This document shows, piece after piece, positions 8,334-15,612 of a stretch of 18,320 nucleotides of DNA; within the stretch, counting starts at the first letter, position 1; each line of letters opens with the position of its first letter. The position numbers and the translations under genes are program-made. Under the pieces are notes generated by a model that searched no databases, had not been told where the DNA came from, and saw nothing but the letters and a program-made list of their open reading frames with translations. The DNA is from Bacillota bacterium (GTDB taxonomy: Bacteria > Bacillota > Clostridia > Christensenellales > CAG-138): contig JAEYSE010000057.1 in NCBI GenBank assembly GCA_023435025.1, positions 1 to 18,320 of the forward strand. The letters run 5' to 3'.

Positions 8334-8638
8334 AGGGTACCTCCTGAACGTTTTTTGCGGTGGAACCAGTTTATTATACTTCATTCGCCCTTCGTTTTGT
8401 ACCATGAGGCTCAAACTGTTTACACCCTGGTAACATATGCCTGTTTGATTACGAACCCTATTGCTGATCATATATTTGTGCAATGAAAGCATCCACGTGC
8501 CCAAACAGGCTGTACAGTAGCCGAAATTTATATTATTTTAGTATCAGACACCTTTTTCGGTTCACCATAAATGATGAAAATACAATCCCGGTATTGAATG
8601 AATACGCCGGGAGGAAGAAAAGGCGGAAAAGAATAAGA
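8334..8638. other. Divergent intergenic region between dapF and fhs
   Basis: These 305 bases hold both promoter regions and no credible gene. On the minus strand there is a TATAAT -10 box for dapF (8378-8373). CTGTTT/AAACAG motifs recur: the near-palindrome AAACTGTTT (8413-8421), and the arms GCCTGTTTG (8439-8447) and CAAACAGGC (8502-8510), which form a perfect 9-bp inverted repeat 54 nt apart. Near fhs, a small hairpin (CCCGG/CCGGG plus TATT/AATA, 8587-8611) precedes the purine-rich leader. No tetrahydrofolate riboswitch consensus was seen. Confidence 0.5.
8373..8378 (-). promoter_or_regulatory. Putative -10 box of the dapF-psuK-psuG operon
   Basis: Read on the minus strand this is a consensus TATAAT, 40 bp upstream of the dapF start codon. 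The -35 region at 17-19 bp is poor (TACAAA or GGTACA), so a weak or activator-dependent promoter is possible. Confidence 0.45.
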
Positions 8639-10309
8639 ATGCATATCCCATCCGATATCGAAATCGCCCAGAACGCAAAGCTTCAGCCCATTGAAACGAT
8701 CGCGGAGCGCGCGCAAATCGCAGCCGAACACCTGACTGCCTATGGAAAAGGCAAAGCGATGGTTTCCCTTGATTTGCTTCAAGAAGCGCGCCCGGACGGC
8801 AAGCTCATACTCGTTACCGCCATCAACCCCACCCCCGCCGGGGAGGGGAAGACGACCACGACCGTGGGCCTTGCGGACGGGTTAAAGAAAATCGGCCAGA
8901 GCGTGTGTGTTGCGCTGCGGGAGCCGTCGCTTGGGCCGGTGTTCGGCATGAAGGGCGGTGCAGCGGGCGGTGGTTACGCGCAGGTGGTACCCATGGAGGA
9001 CATCAACCTGCACTTTACGGGCGACCTGCACGCCATAAGCGCCGCCAACAACCTCCTGGCCGCCATGATCGACAATCACATTTACCAGGGCAACGCCCTT
9101 AAAATCGACCCCCGCCGCATCACCTGGCGGCGCTGCATGGACATGAACGACAGGCAGCTACGCAACATCGTCTGCGGCCTTGGCGGAACGCCAGCGGGCA
9201 TGCCGCGTGAGGACGGGTTTGATATTACCGCCGCTTCCGAAGTCATGGCGGTGCTCTGCCTTAGTGAGAGCGTCTCCATGCTCAAGGAAAAGCTTGCACG
9301 CATTATCGTGGGCTATACGTATGAAAACCAGCCCGTCACTGCAGGAGACCTCCACGCCGAAGGCGCGATGGCAGCTCTTTTGCGCGACGCGCTTTCCCCC
9401 AACCTGGTGCAGACGCTTGAAGGAACGCCCGCGCTCGTTCACGGCGGGCCGTTCGCGAATATCGCGCACGGGTGCAATTCCGTTGTTGCCACCAAAATGG
9501 CGCTCAAGCTGGGAGATTACGCCATTACTGAGGCGGGCTTCGGCGCGGATTTGGGCGCGGAAAAATTCTTTGATATCAAGTGCCGCCTTGCGGGGCTCGT
9601 TCCTTCCGCCGTTGTGGTCGTTGCTACCATACGCGCACTCAAGCACCATGGCGGCGCATTAAAGGGGACGCTGCAGCAGGAAAACCTGACCGCGCTCCAG
9701 GCAGGGCTACCCAACCTGCTGCGTCATGTGGAAAATATCAAAGAGGTGTTCGGCCTCAATTGCGTGGTGGCAATTAACCGCTTCCCCACCGATACGGAAG
9801 CCGAAATTGCGTGCGTACAGGAACAGTGCCATGGATTGGGCATCAACGCCGTATTGTCCGAGGTCTGGGCAAAGGGCGGCGAGGGCGGCGTGGCGCTTGC
9901 CGAAGAGGTCGTCAAGCTATGCGCACAGGAAAGCGCCTTCCGCTATTGCTATGATACAGAACTCTCCATTGAGGAAAAACTGAACGCGATTGTACGGAAG
10001 GTCTATCACGGCACGGGTGCGGAGCTTTTGCCCGGCGCGAAAAAGCAGGCGGCGCAGTTAAAGGAGCTCGGCTTAGGTAATCTTCCTATCTGCGTGGCAA
10101 AGACCCAGTACAGCTTCTCAGACAACGCCGCGCTTCTGGGCGCGCCGGAAGGCTTTGTGGTTACCGTGCGCAACCTGAAGGTAAGCGCGGGGGCAGGCTT
10201 TATCGTTGCGCTCACAGGCGATATCATGACGATGCCGGGGCTTCCCAAAGTTCCCGCTGCGGAAAACATCGACGTGGACGAGGCAGGGAAAATCACGGGG
10301 TTGTTCTAA
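8639..10309 (+). CDS. fhs: Formate--tetrahydrofolate ligase
   Basis: This cytosolic enzyme makes 10-formyl-THF from formate, THF and ATP. It serves one-carbon supply and, where the rest exists, the methyl branch of the Wood-Ljungdahl pathway. From ATG 8639 it has 556 residues, the usual length, starting MHIPSDIEIAQNAKLQPI. The nucleotide-binding loop TPAGEGKTTTTVGL lies at about residues 65-78, followed by EPSLGPVFGMKGGAAGGGYAQ and, later, the family block ITEAGFGADLGAEKFFDIKC. The C-terminal AENIDVDEAGKITGLF matches the family end. An open extension upstream to 8483 is rejected because it lacks family similarity. The ribosome binding site is not standard: GGAGGA lies about 24 nt from the ATG and only GGCGG is closer. 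No other formate or acetogenesis gene lies in the window. Confidence 0.96.
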   Translation: MHIPSDIEIAQNAKLQPIETIAERAQIAAEHLTAYGKGKAMVSLDLLQEARPDGKLILVTAINPTPAGEGKTTTTVGLADGLKKIGQSVCVALREPSLGPVFGMKGGAAGGGYAQVVPMEDINLHFTGDLHAISAANNLLAAMIDNHIYQGNALKIDPRRITWRRCMDMNDRQLRNIVCGLGGTPAGMPREDGFDITAASEVMAVLCLSESVSMLKEKLARIIVGYTYENQPVTAGDLHAEGAMAALLRDALSPNLVQTLEGTPALVHGGPFANIAHGCNSVVATKMALKLGDYAITEAGFGADLGAEKFFDIKCRLAGLVPSAVVVVATIRALKHHGGALKGTLQQENLTALQAGLPNLLRHVENIKEVFGLNCVVAINRFPTDTEAEIACVQEQCHGLGINAVLSEVWAKGGEGGVALAEEVVKLCAQESAFRYCYDTELSIEEKLNAIVRKVYHGTGAELLPGAKKQAAQLKELGLGNLPICVAKTQYSFSDNAALLGAPEGFVVTVRNLKVSAGAGFIVALTGDIMTMPGLPKVPAAENIDVDEAGKITGLF

Positions 10310-10328
10310 ACCACAGATACAAAAACCT

Positions 10329-10365
10329 GGGGCGGAAGCCGATGTGCTTCCGCCTCTCATATTTT
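10329..10365 (+). terminator. Rho-independent terminator after fhs
   Basis: A perfect 9-bp stem (GGCGGAAGC/GCTTCCGCC) closes the loop CGATGT and is extended by one G.U and one G-C pair at the base. It is followed by CTCATATTTTG. It lies about 20 nt after the fhs stop. Confidence 0.75.
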
Positions 10366-10382
10366 GTAAACCGTCTTTTTCT

Positions 10383-10417
10383 GATACAATTCAGATACAG
10401 CCATTCGTTATGATACA
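10383..10417 (+). promoter_or_regulatory. GATACA repeats in the promoter region of the two-component operon
   Basis: GATACA occurs at 10383-10388, 10394-10399 and 10412-10417, with an extra copy at 10316-10321. These lie just upstream of the response-regulator start. Possible -10 boxes TACAAT (10385-10390) and TATGAT (10409-10414) fall inside the cluster, but no good -35 box pairs with either. The repeats could be regulator half-sites, for example for autoregulation. This is inference. Confidence 0.25.
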
Positions 10418-10444
10418 TGCATTCAAACAAAAGGGGGAGCCGCG

Positions 10445-11104
10445 ATGTATACCATACTCATCGTGGAGGACGAGCAGCCCATTTCCGAACTCATCAGAAT
10501 GAACCTTACAAGCAGCGGCTATTCCTGCGTATGCGTATATAACGGCAGAGAGGCGGCAGATCTTCTCGAGAAAAACCGGTACGACCTTGTGCTGCTTGAT
10601 GTCATGCTGCCCGAAGTAGACGGTTTTTCGCTGATGGAATATATTGCACCCATGGGCATTCCCGTCATATTCCTTACGGCAAAAACGGATGTGCAGGACC
10701 GGGTAAAGGGCCTTAGATTAGGCGCTGAGGATTATATACTCAAGCCCTTTGCGGTGGCGGAGCTTCTTGCAAGGGTAGATACGGTGATGCGTCGCCACCA
10801 CAAGGCAGATGAAGTCATTCGCTTTGAGGAGGTCGAGATCCACTCCCAATCCCGCGTGGTGCTGCGCGCGGGAGAGCCTTTGGAGCTTACCCCCAAGGAA
10901 TACGACCTGCTGCTTTTGTTTTTGCAGAACAAGAACATCGCGCTCTTTCGGGATGTCATATTCGAGCGCGTCTGGGACATGAGCTTTTTGGGGGACAGCC
11001 GCACGGTGGACCTGCACGTGCAGCGCCTGCGCAAAAAGCTCGGCTGGGAGGACATACTCAAGACCGTATATAAGGTGGGCTACCGCCTGGAGGCGCGGGC
11101 ATGA
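10445..11104 (+). CDS. OmpR/PhoB-family response regulator
   Basis: This 219-residue two-domain regulator has a receiver domain (about 1-120) with the acidic pair Glu8/Asp9, phospho-acceptor Asp52 in LVLLDVMLPEVDGF, Thr78 in FLTAK, and Lys100 in DYILKPF. A winged-helix DNA-binding domain follows (about 125-217), with ELTPKEYDLLLLF, DSRTVDLHVQRLRKKLG and TVYKVGYRLE. It starts at ATG 10445 behind GGGGGAG. Its stop overlaps the kinase start (ATGA), so the two should be co-translated as a cognate pair. The target genes and the signal are unknown. Confidence 0.95.
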   Translation: MYTILIVEDEQPISELIRMNLTSSGYSCVCVYNGREAADLLEKNRYDLVLLDVMLPEVDGFSLMEYIAPMGIPVIFLTAKTDVQDRVKGLRLGAEDYILKPFAVAELLARVDTVMRRHHKADEVIRFEEVEIHSQSRVVLRAGEPLELTPKEYDLLLLFLQNKNIALFRDVIFERVWDMSFLGDSRTVDLHVQRLRKKLGWEDILKTVYKVGYRLEARA

Positions 11105-12504
11105 AATTCGCGTGGAAGGTCTTTTTCAGCGCAATGCTCGTGATGATCGCGGCGTTTTCCGCGTGGGGATACGCGCTGACCTCCGCCGCGTTTGAGACAG
11201 CGCTTTCGCAGGAAAAGACTAGGATGCTGGACAAAATGTCGCTGCTTGTTACGGTGGTCACTTCGCTTACGGAGGAATATGGCTTTTTCAACGAGGAAGG
11301 CATGCTCGTTTCCATTATGGAGGAGGTTGGTACGGGCGAATTTGCCCCGGTGCGGCTATACGCAAGCGACGGGCGGCAGATTTATCCGGAGATGTTTACA
11401 GAAAATCCGCTGCTTGACGCCGCGCGCGAAGGTACCGCCTACCGCATTGTACAGCGGGGAGAAGCGCATACGTTTTTGTGCAGCGCGCCCGTGCAGCTTG
11501 GCGTAAGCGCGGGGATTTTATATTGGGAGCAGGATATCAGCGCACCGTTTCGTCTGGCGGATGAGATGCAGAGCACAAATATGGGCACACTGCTCGCCAC
11601 GTTGGGCGTTGTGGGCGCGCTGCTGCTGCTGATAAGCAGCGTTCTCACCAAGCCGGTTCGTATTCTTTCTGCCGTGACGCGCTCGTTTGCGCAGGGAAAT
11701 TATGAAAAACGCGCCGCCATCAAAAGCCGAGATGAGATCGGCGCGCTGGCGGAGGATTTCAACCGCATGGCGGACGCCCTGCAAGGGCATATGCGACAGC
11801 TGGAGGAGCAGACGCGCCAAAGGGAAGATTTTGTGGCGAGCTTCGCACATGAATTAAAAACGCCGCTGACCTCCATCATCGGGTATGCGGATATGCTGCG
11901 CTCCCAGGACCTGGAGGAAGAAAAGCACTTTCATTCCGCCAATTATATCTTTACGGAAGGGCGGCGTCTGGAACGGCTTTCGTTCAAGCTATTGGAGCTG
12001 ATGGTACTGAACCGTCAGGAGTTTGAGCGGTACGCCATACAGGCAGAGGACCTCTTTTTGCATCTGGAGGATGCGGTTTGCGCGGCAATTCATGAAAAAT
12101 GCGGTGTAGGGCTTTCGCTTTCCTTTGAGCAGGCCTGCGTTATGGCGGAGCCGGATCTGTTGGAGACCATGCTCATCAACCTTGTGGAAAACGCCGCGAA
12201 AGCAAGCGAGCGGGGGCAAAGCGTGCGGATAACGGGTACCAAAGAAGCGGTTGGCTACCGCATTGCGGTTACGGACAGCGGCCGGGGCATTCCCAAAGAG
12301 GAGCTTGGCCGGATCACGGAAGCGTTCTACATGGTGGACAAATCCCGCGCGCGCAAGCAAAATGGGGCGGGTCTCGGCCTTGCGCTATGCGCGTCCATTG
12401 CAAGGCTGCATCAGACGGAGCTTGTTTTTGAGAGCGAGCCGGGTAAGGGAACCTCGGTTTCTTTCCTGCTGCCCTATGGGGAGGATATGCTGGATGAAGC
12501 GTAA
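11101..12504 (+). CDS. Membrane sensor histidine kinase
   Basis: The protein has 467 residues. A first transmembrane helix (about 8-27) and a second (about 163-181) flank an extracytoplasmic sensor of about 130 residues with no recognised fold. A HAMP domain follows (about 182-235). The HisKA domain has the phosphorylated His250 in SFAHELKTPLTSIIGY. The ATPase domain carries the N box (NLVENAAKAS), the G1 box (DSGRGIPKEE) and the G2 box (NGAGLGLAL), so the kinase looks complete. It overlaps the response regulator by 4 bp and the next gene by 11 bp. The signal is unknown; the downstream extracytoplasmic protein may take part in sensing. Confidence 0.95.
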   Translation: MKFAWKVFFSAMLVMIAAFSAWGYALTSAAFETALSQEKTRMLDKMSLLVTVVTSLTEEYGFFNEEGMLVSIMEEVGTGEFAPVRLYASDGRQIYPEMFTENPLLDAAREGTAYRIVQRGEAHTFLCSAPVQLGVSAGILYWEQDISAPFRLADEMQSTNMGTLLATLGVVGALLLLISSVLTKPVRILSAVTRSFAQGNYEKRAAIKSRDEIGALAEDFNRMADALQGHMRQLEEQTRQREDFVASFAHELKTPLTSIIGYADMLRSQDLEEEKHFHSANYIFTEGRRLERLSFKLLELMVLNRQEFERYAIQAEDLFLHLEDAVCAAIHEKCGVGLSLSFEQACVMAEPDLLETMLINLVENAAKASERGQSVRITGTKEAVGYRIAVTDSGRGIPKEELGRITEAFYMVDKSRARKQNGAGLGLALCASIARLHQTELVFESEPGKGTSVSFLLPYGEDMLDEA

Positions 12505-13900
12505 AGTACTTTTCTACCTGCTCTTTGGCGTTTTTTTGACCGGCGCGCTCGGCGTTGGCCTGCTGCTGCCCAGGGTGCTGGTGGAAGGCAAGAAGCGTGC
12601 CGTTACGGATACCGTTACGGTGATTCCCGCTTTAGCTTTGCCCAGGACGTATACGTTGGGCGCCGCTTCGCTGCATACGGCGCTTGATCTTTTGTACCTT
12701 GGCGAAAAAGAAGATGCCTCCGTATTGCGCGCCGATTATCTAGCGCCAAAGTTCAAGGAAGATGACACGCGGCCAAGGCTCGTTCAGGAACTTCAGGCGT
12801 TGGGCAGCGAAGGGTTTCTTTTGGATGGGGACGCAGTGTGCCTTGAGAACCCCTATGAATTTGCCGCTCAGTATGCGAAAAACGAGAACGTACGTGCGGA
12901 TTACAGCCGTTTCCTGTTGGCATCGCAAAACGGATACGTTTATGTCACCGCCGAGGCGTTCGACGGCACCATACTTGGCGTATCCCAACGATACGCCCCA
13001 AGCCAGCATCAGAAAGGCAGCGCACGCCAGTTGGCGGACGCATTTGCAAAATATCTCGGGCTGCAAACACCCGCGCCACTTTCCGCGCGGGAAGAGGGAT
13101 ATTATTCCGTAAAAGAGTATCTGTGTGAAAAAGAAGAGCTGGTGATCGCCGTACGGATGGGAGAGTACCAGATGGACGTCTCCGCGTACCCTTACCGCTA
13201 TTATCCGGTAAATTGGATTGAAGAGGCGCATTCGTCCGTGGACGGCACACAGGCGCCCATGACAGAGGAACCAGTTGGAGAGGCGAAGTTGCCCAGAATT
13301 CGAAGGGAAGGTTTTGTGTGCCCGGAATTCACATTTTATTCGGAAGACGGCGTGCCGTTTTCTCCTGCAGACCGCTCCTATGTAACAGGAGAGGGCGAAA
13401 GCGTCACGGTCAGTGTGCAGGAAAAGGCGGAAGAGAGTATTCGCATCCTTTATGATATGTTTGGCTACGTCCCCGCGTCCTGCGCGGTTATGGTAACGGA
13501 TTATGGATTTTATTTTTCCCATACACGTTTTGCGCTCTATTCCACTTTACCAGAAGATTCGGATATTTTCTTTGAGACGGACATTAACATTAAAACCGGG
13601 GAAATAAAAGGGATTCAGCTCAATTATGATAAAGGATACCCCCCTAACGGCAACGAGATCGCGCAGCCAGAAGCAATTGGAATGATGTCGCTTGAAGAGG
13701 CGGCGCTGTACTATTACGAGAACTCCTCTTTTGGGGACCGGAGCCCCATTGTGCGTACCGGGATCGAGATATGGAATGAACGTGAGCCTGTTGTAAAGCT
13801 CTTTCTGGCGGATGGCCGGTTTTATGAAGTGAATTTTGAAGGAGAACTTCCCATCCCCACCCGAATGTGGGGCATATACGAAAAAGGTTATACGCATTAA
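12494..13900 (+). CDS. Unrecognised membrane-anchored extracytoplasmic protein, third gene of the two-component operon
   Basis: I do not recognise this 468-residue protein. The start at ATG 12494 (MKRKVLFYLLFGVFLTG) is preferred over an open extension to 12251. It overlaps the kinase end by 11 bp, has GGGGAGGAT about 8 nt upstream, and gives a proper N-terminal membrane helix (about residues 4-26). There is no lipobox cysteine and the tail is likely outside the cell. The rest is soluble and mixed alpha/beta, rich in Tyr and acidic residues, with no obvious repeat or catalytic motif. Its coupling to the kinase suggests a role in signal sensing or kinase control, as YycH/YycI play for WalK, but I see no clear similarity to those. 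A strong terminator follows. Confidence 0.85.
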   Translation: MKRKVLFYLLFGVFLTGALGVGLLLPRVLVEGKKRAVTDTVTVIPALALPRTYTLGAASLHTALDLLYLGEKEDASVLRADYLAPKFKEDDTRPRLVQELQALGSEGFLLDGDAVCLENPYEFAAQYAKNENVRADYSRFLLASQNGYVYVTAEAFDGTILGVSQRYAPSQHQKGSARQLADAFAKYLGLQTPAPLSAREEGYYSVKEYLCEKEELVIAVRMGEYQMDVSAYPYRYYPVNWIEEAHSSVDGTQAPMTEEPVGEAKLPRIRREGFVCPEFTFYSEDGVPFSPADRSYVTGEGESVTVSVQEKAEESIRILYDMFGYVPASCAVMVTDYGFYFSHTRFALYSTLPEDSDIFFETDINIKTGEIKGIQLNYDKGYPPNGNEIAQPEAIGMMSLEEAALYYYENSSFGDRSPIVRTGIEIWNEREPVVKLFLADGRFYEVNFEGELPIPTRMWGIYEKGYTH

Positions 13901-13918
13901 AAGCGCCATACCGTTTCC

Positions 13919-13949
13919 GGCCTCCGCTTCGCGGGGGCCAATATTTTTA
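13919..13949 (+). terminator. Rho-independent terminator of the two-component operon
   Basis: A 9-bp GC-rich stem (GGCCTCCGC/GCGGGGGCC, one G.U pair) with loop TTC is followed by AATATTTTTA. It starts 18 nt after the stop of the 468-residue protein. Confidence 0.85.
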
Positions 13950-14002
13950 CCTGCCTTCCCTCTACAGATAAATGGCAGGCCATATGACTTGCGGGTGAAA
14001 AG

Positions 14003-14248
14003 ATGCTCAATAACAGCTGCACGGTAGCGCCTTATATTGCGGTGGTGGAGCGCGAAAAAGTTGTGACCCACACCTTGGGCAGGGCGCCGCGATTCCGCAC
14101 GGGGTGGGGCGCTGCCAGATGGTATGTGAAGAACGGGCTTGTGGTGCTCCAATACCAGGATGGAATAGAATGTGACGGCGAAAAGCGCATCTTTTACTCG
14201 GCATCGCTGCACTCGAAGACGAGTGCCTGCCCATATTGGGGGGAGTGA
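14003..14248 (+). CDS. Small hypothetical protein (81 residues), uncertain
   Basis: The reading frame runs from ATG 14003 to TGA 14246-14248, with GGGTGA about 5 nt upstream. Its composition (VAPYIAVVEREKVV, RFRTGWGAARWYV, NGLVVLQYQDGIECDG) could be a real beta-rich protein, but I do not recognise it. It is the first frame after the upstream terminator, and its end lies within the ribosome binding site of the next small frame. Because the neighbouring PTS genes are damaged, it may be a gene fragment. No strong promoter was found between 13950 and 14002. Confidence 0.4.
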   Translation: MLNNSCTVAPYIAVVEREKVVTHTLGRAPRFRTGWGAARWYVKNGLVVLQYQDGIECDGEKRIFYSASLHSKTSACPYWGE

Positions 14249-14250
14249 AC

Positions 14251-14346
14251 ATGATGATGCAGGAAGAAGTACTTGAGAAACTTTTGCTTTCCACCGAACC
14301 GAAATTCATATACGATTGTTTTATGGAACATATGGAAGAAGACTAA
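14251..14346 (+). CDS. Very small ORF (31 residues) with a strong ribosome binding site
   Basis: The frame starts ATGATGATG at 14251 behind GGGGGAG and ends TAA at 14344-14346, ten bases before the phosphofructokinase-like start. The peptide reads MMMQEEVLEKLLLSTEPKF followed by IYDCFMEHMEED. It is acidic and amphipathic with no membrane segment. Tight packing (2 bp after the upstream frame, 10 bp before the next gene) argues for real translation, perhaps as a coupling peptide. It could also be the scar of a decayed gene. The function is unknown. Confidence 0.45.
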   Translation: MMMQEEVLEKLLLSTEPKFIYDCFMEHMEED

Positions 14347-14356
14347 GGAGAAAGCA

Positions 14357-15154
14357 ATGATCGTAACCGTTACGCTCAACCCCGCGGTGGACAAAACAGG
14401 CGTTGTGGAGGCGTTCTCACCCGGGGCGGTGAACCGCATGCAATCCGTACGCATGGATCCCGGCGGCAAGGGCATCAACGTATCCAAGACATTAAGCATG
14501 TTCGGGGAGCAAAGCCGGGCTGTCGGCATACTGGGCGGCAATACCGGCGCATGGATCGAAGAGACGCTAATGTCAGCCGGTATCGCTACGGATTTTGTGA
14601 TGGTGGAGCATCCCACCCGCACCAATCTTAAGCTATTCGACCGTGCGGGCGGTGCTACGACGGATATCAACGAACCGGGCGGTACGGTAACGGAAGAAAC
14701 GCTCAATTGTGTGAAAGAACGGCTCATTGCGTGGCTTAAAAAAGACGATATCGTAGTATTCTCGGGCAGCCTCCCTCCGGGCGCTCCCGAGGAACTCTAT
14801 GGCGATTGGGCACGGATGTGCCAGGAACTTCTTACGATATGCGGCATGTGGCTCATTGACCGGGGCGTTCGCCTTGCTGCCATCTCTTTAGGCGGGGATG
14901 GGGCGCTGTTTTTAAGCGCGGACGCCTGCTACCGCGGCTACGGAATATCGGTGGAAGCAAAGAGCACGGTAGGCGCGGGCGACTCCATGATGGCGGCGCT
15001 CGCCTTCGGGGAAGCGCGCGGGCTGGATTTTGAGGAAACGGCGCGCCTCGCTATTGCGGTCAGCGCAGCGAGCGTGATGCAGAGCGGCAGCCAAAGCGCC
15101 GACCCAAGCGCGGTACGTGAGCTTCTTGGCCGGGTGCGCCTGGAGAAGATTTAG
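14357..15154 (+). CDS. fruK: 1-phosphofructokinase-like PfkB kinase with a central deletion, probably inactive
   Basis: The N-terminus MIVTVTLNPAVDKTGVVE and the block DPGGKGINVSKTLSMFG are those of 1-phosphofructokinase/tagatose-6-phosphate kinase (fructose-1-phosphate to fructose-1,6-bisphosphate). The end is intact, with ISLGGDGALF and VGAGDSMMAAL holding the catalytic Asp. The protein has only 265 residues against about 305-310 for the family. After SGSLPPGAPEELYGDWARM it jumps to the 'LIDRGVRLAAISL' region. About 45 residues that normally hold the D-(A/T)-D-G strand and the NxxE metal/phosphate motif are missing, near nt 14815-14855. The frame is kept, so a protein may be made but is unlikely to be active. 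The start is ATG 14357 with AAGGAG 6 nt upstream. A decayed ptsI follows directly. Confidence 0.85.
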   Translation: MIVTVTLNPAVDKTGVVEAFSPGAVNRMQSVRMDPGGKGINVSKTLSMFGEQSRAVGILGGNTGAWIEETLMSAGIATDFVMVEHPTRTNLKLFDRAGGATTDINEPGGTVTEETLNCVKERLIAWLKKDDIVVFSGSLPPGAPEELYGDWARMCQELLTICGMWLIDRGVRLAAISLGGDGALFLSADACYRGYGISVEAKSTVGAGDSMMAALAFGEARGLDFEETARLAIAVSAASVMQSGSQSADPSAVRELLGRVRLEKI

Positions 15155-15176
15155 TCGGGCAGCTGGCCGGGATGTC

Positions 15177-15540
15177 CCCATGGCGGGCAGTATGGACGAT
15201 ACGCTGCGCAGAGGCGGCGGTAAAAAAAGCGCAGGAAGAGCTTGAAACAGACGGTGTCCCCTATACAAAGACGCTAAAAATCGGTATTATGATAGAAATC
15301 CCACCCATCGCTTTGATCGTGCGCCGTGGTGCAAGGACTTTTCAAGCGTAGGTGCCAACGACCCGACGCAATATACACTTGCGTGGATCGCATGAATCCC
15401 GCCGTGGCGGAATATTACCAAAGCTACCACCGCGCGCTGGTCCACATGATCTAAAGCGTGGCAGTGCGGCAGTGGTGGCTCCGTTCAAACGGATGCTTTT
15501 GGGACTTACGCAAAAATGTGACCGAATCGCGCTCCAGTAG
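15177..15540 (+). pseudogene. ptsI: Decayed C-terminal remnant of PTS Enzyme I
   Basis: No single frame is open, but Enzyme I C-domain blocks appear in order across three frames. PMAGSMDD is at 15177. CAEAAVKKAQEEL runs from 15205 in the next frame and continues to KIGIMIEIPPIALI, matching the 'IGIMIEIP' PEP-domain strand. FSSVGANDPTQYTLA runs from 15339 in a third alignment, matching 'FSIGTNDLTQYTLA'. VDRMNPAVAEYYQSYHRAL runs from 15383 after a one-base slip, ending TAA at 15452-15454. A possible degraded MLLGL lies near 15493. The whole N-terminal half with the phosphohistidine is missing, and stops occur at 15349 and 15393. The gene is dead here; the cell would need another Enzyme I copy for PTS activity. 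Confidence 0.85.
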
Positions 15541-15612
15541 CGGACGGGATGGATCTGTATTTAAAGGTTAAAATAGGAACAATCAGCGCATAAACCTTAA
15601 CGGAGGAACGCT

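Noticed and set aside
8334..8504. N-terminal extension of dapF to 8504
   Set aside because: The extension crosses the promoter and the perfect AGGAGGT site, and the family N-terminus begins at 8333.
8334..8638. Tetrahydrofolate riboswitch upstream of fhs
   Set aside because: The conserved THF-riboswitch blocks were not found; only a short hairpin is present.
12251..12493. N-terminal extension of the third operon gene into the kinase gene
   Set aside because: It overlaps the conserved kinase ATPase domain in another frame; the start at 12494 gives a proper membrane helix and ribosome binding site.
12740..13522. 260-residue minus-strand ORF opposite the 468-residue operon protein
   Set aside because: It is antisense to a gene tied by overlap and ribosome binding site to the kinase, and its translation has unnatural composition.
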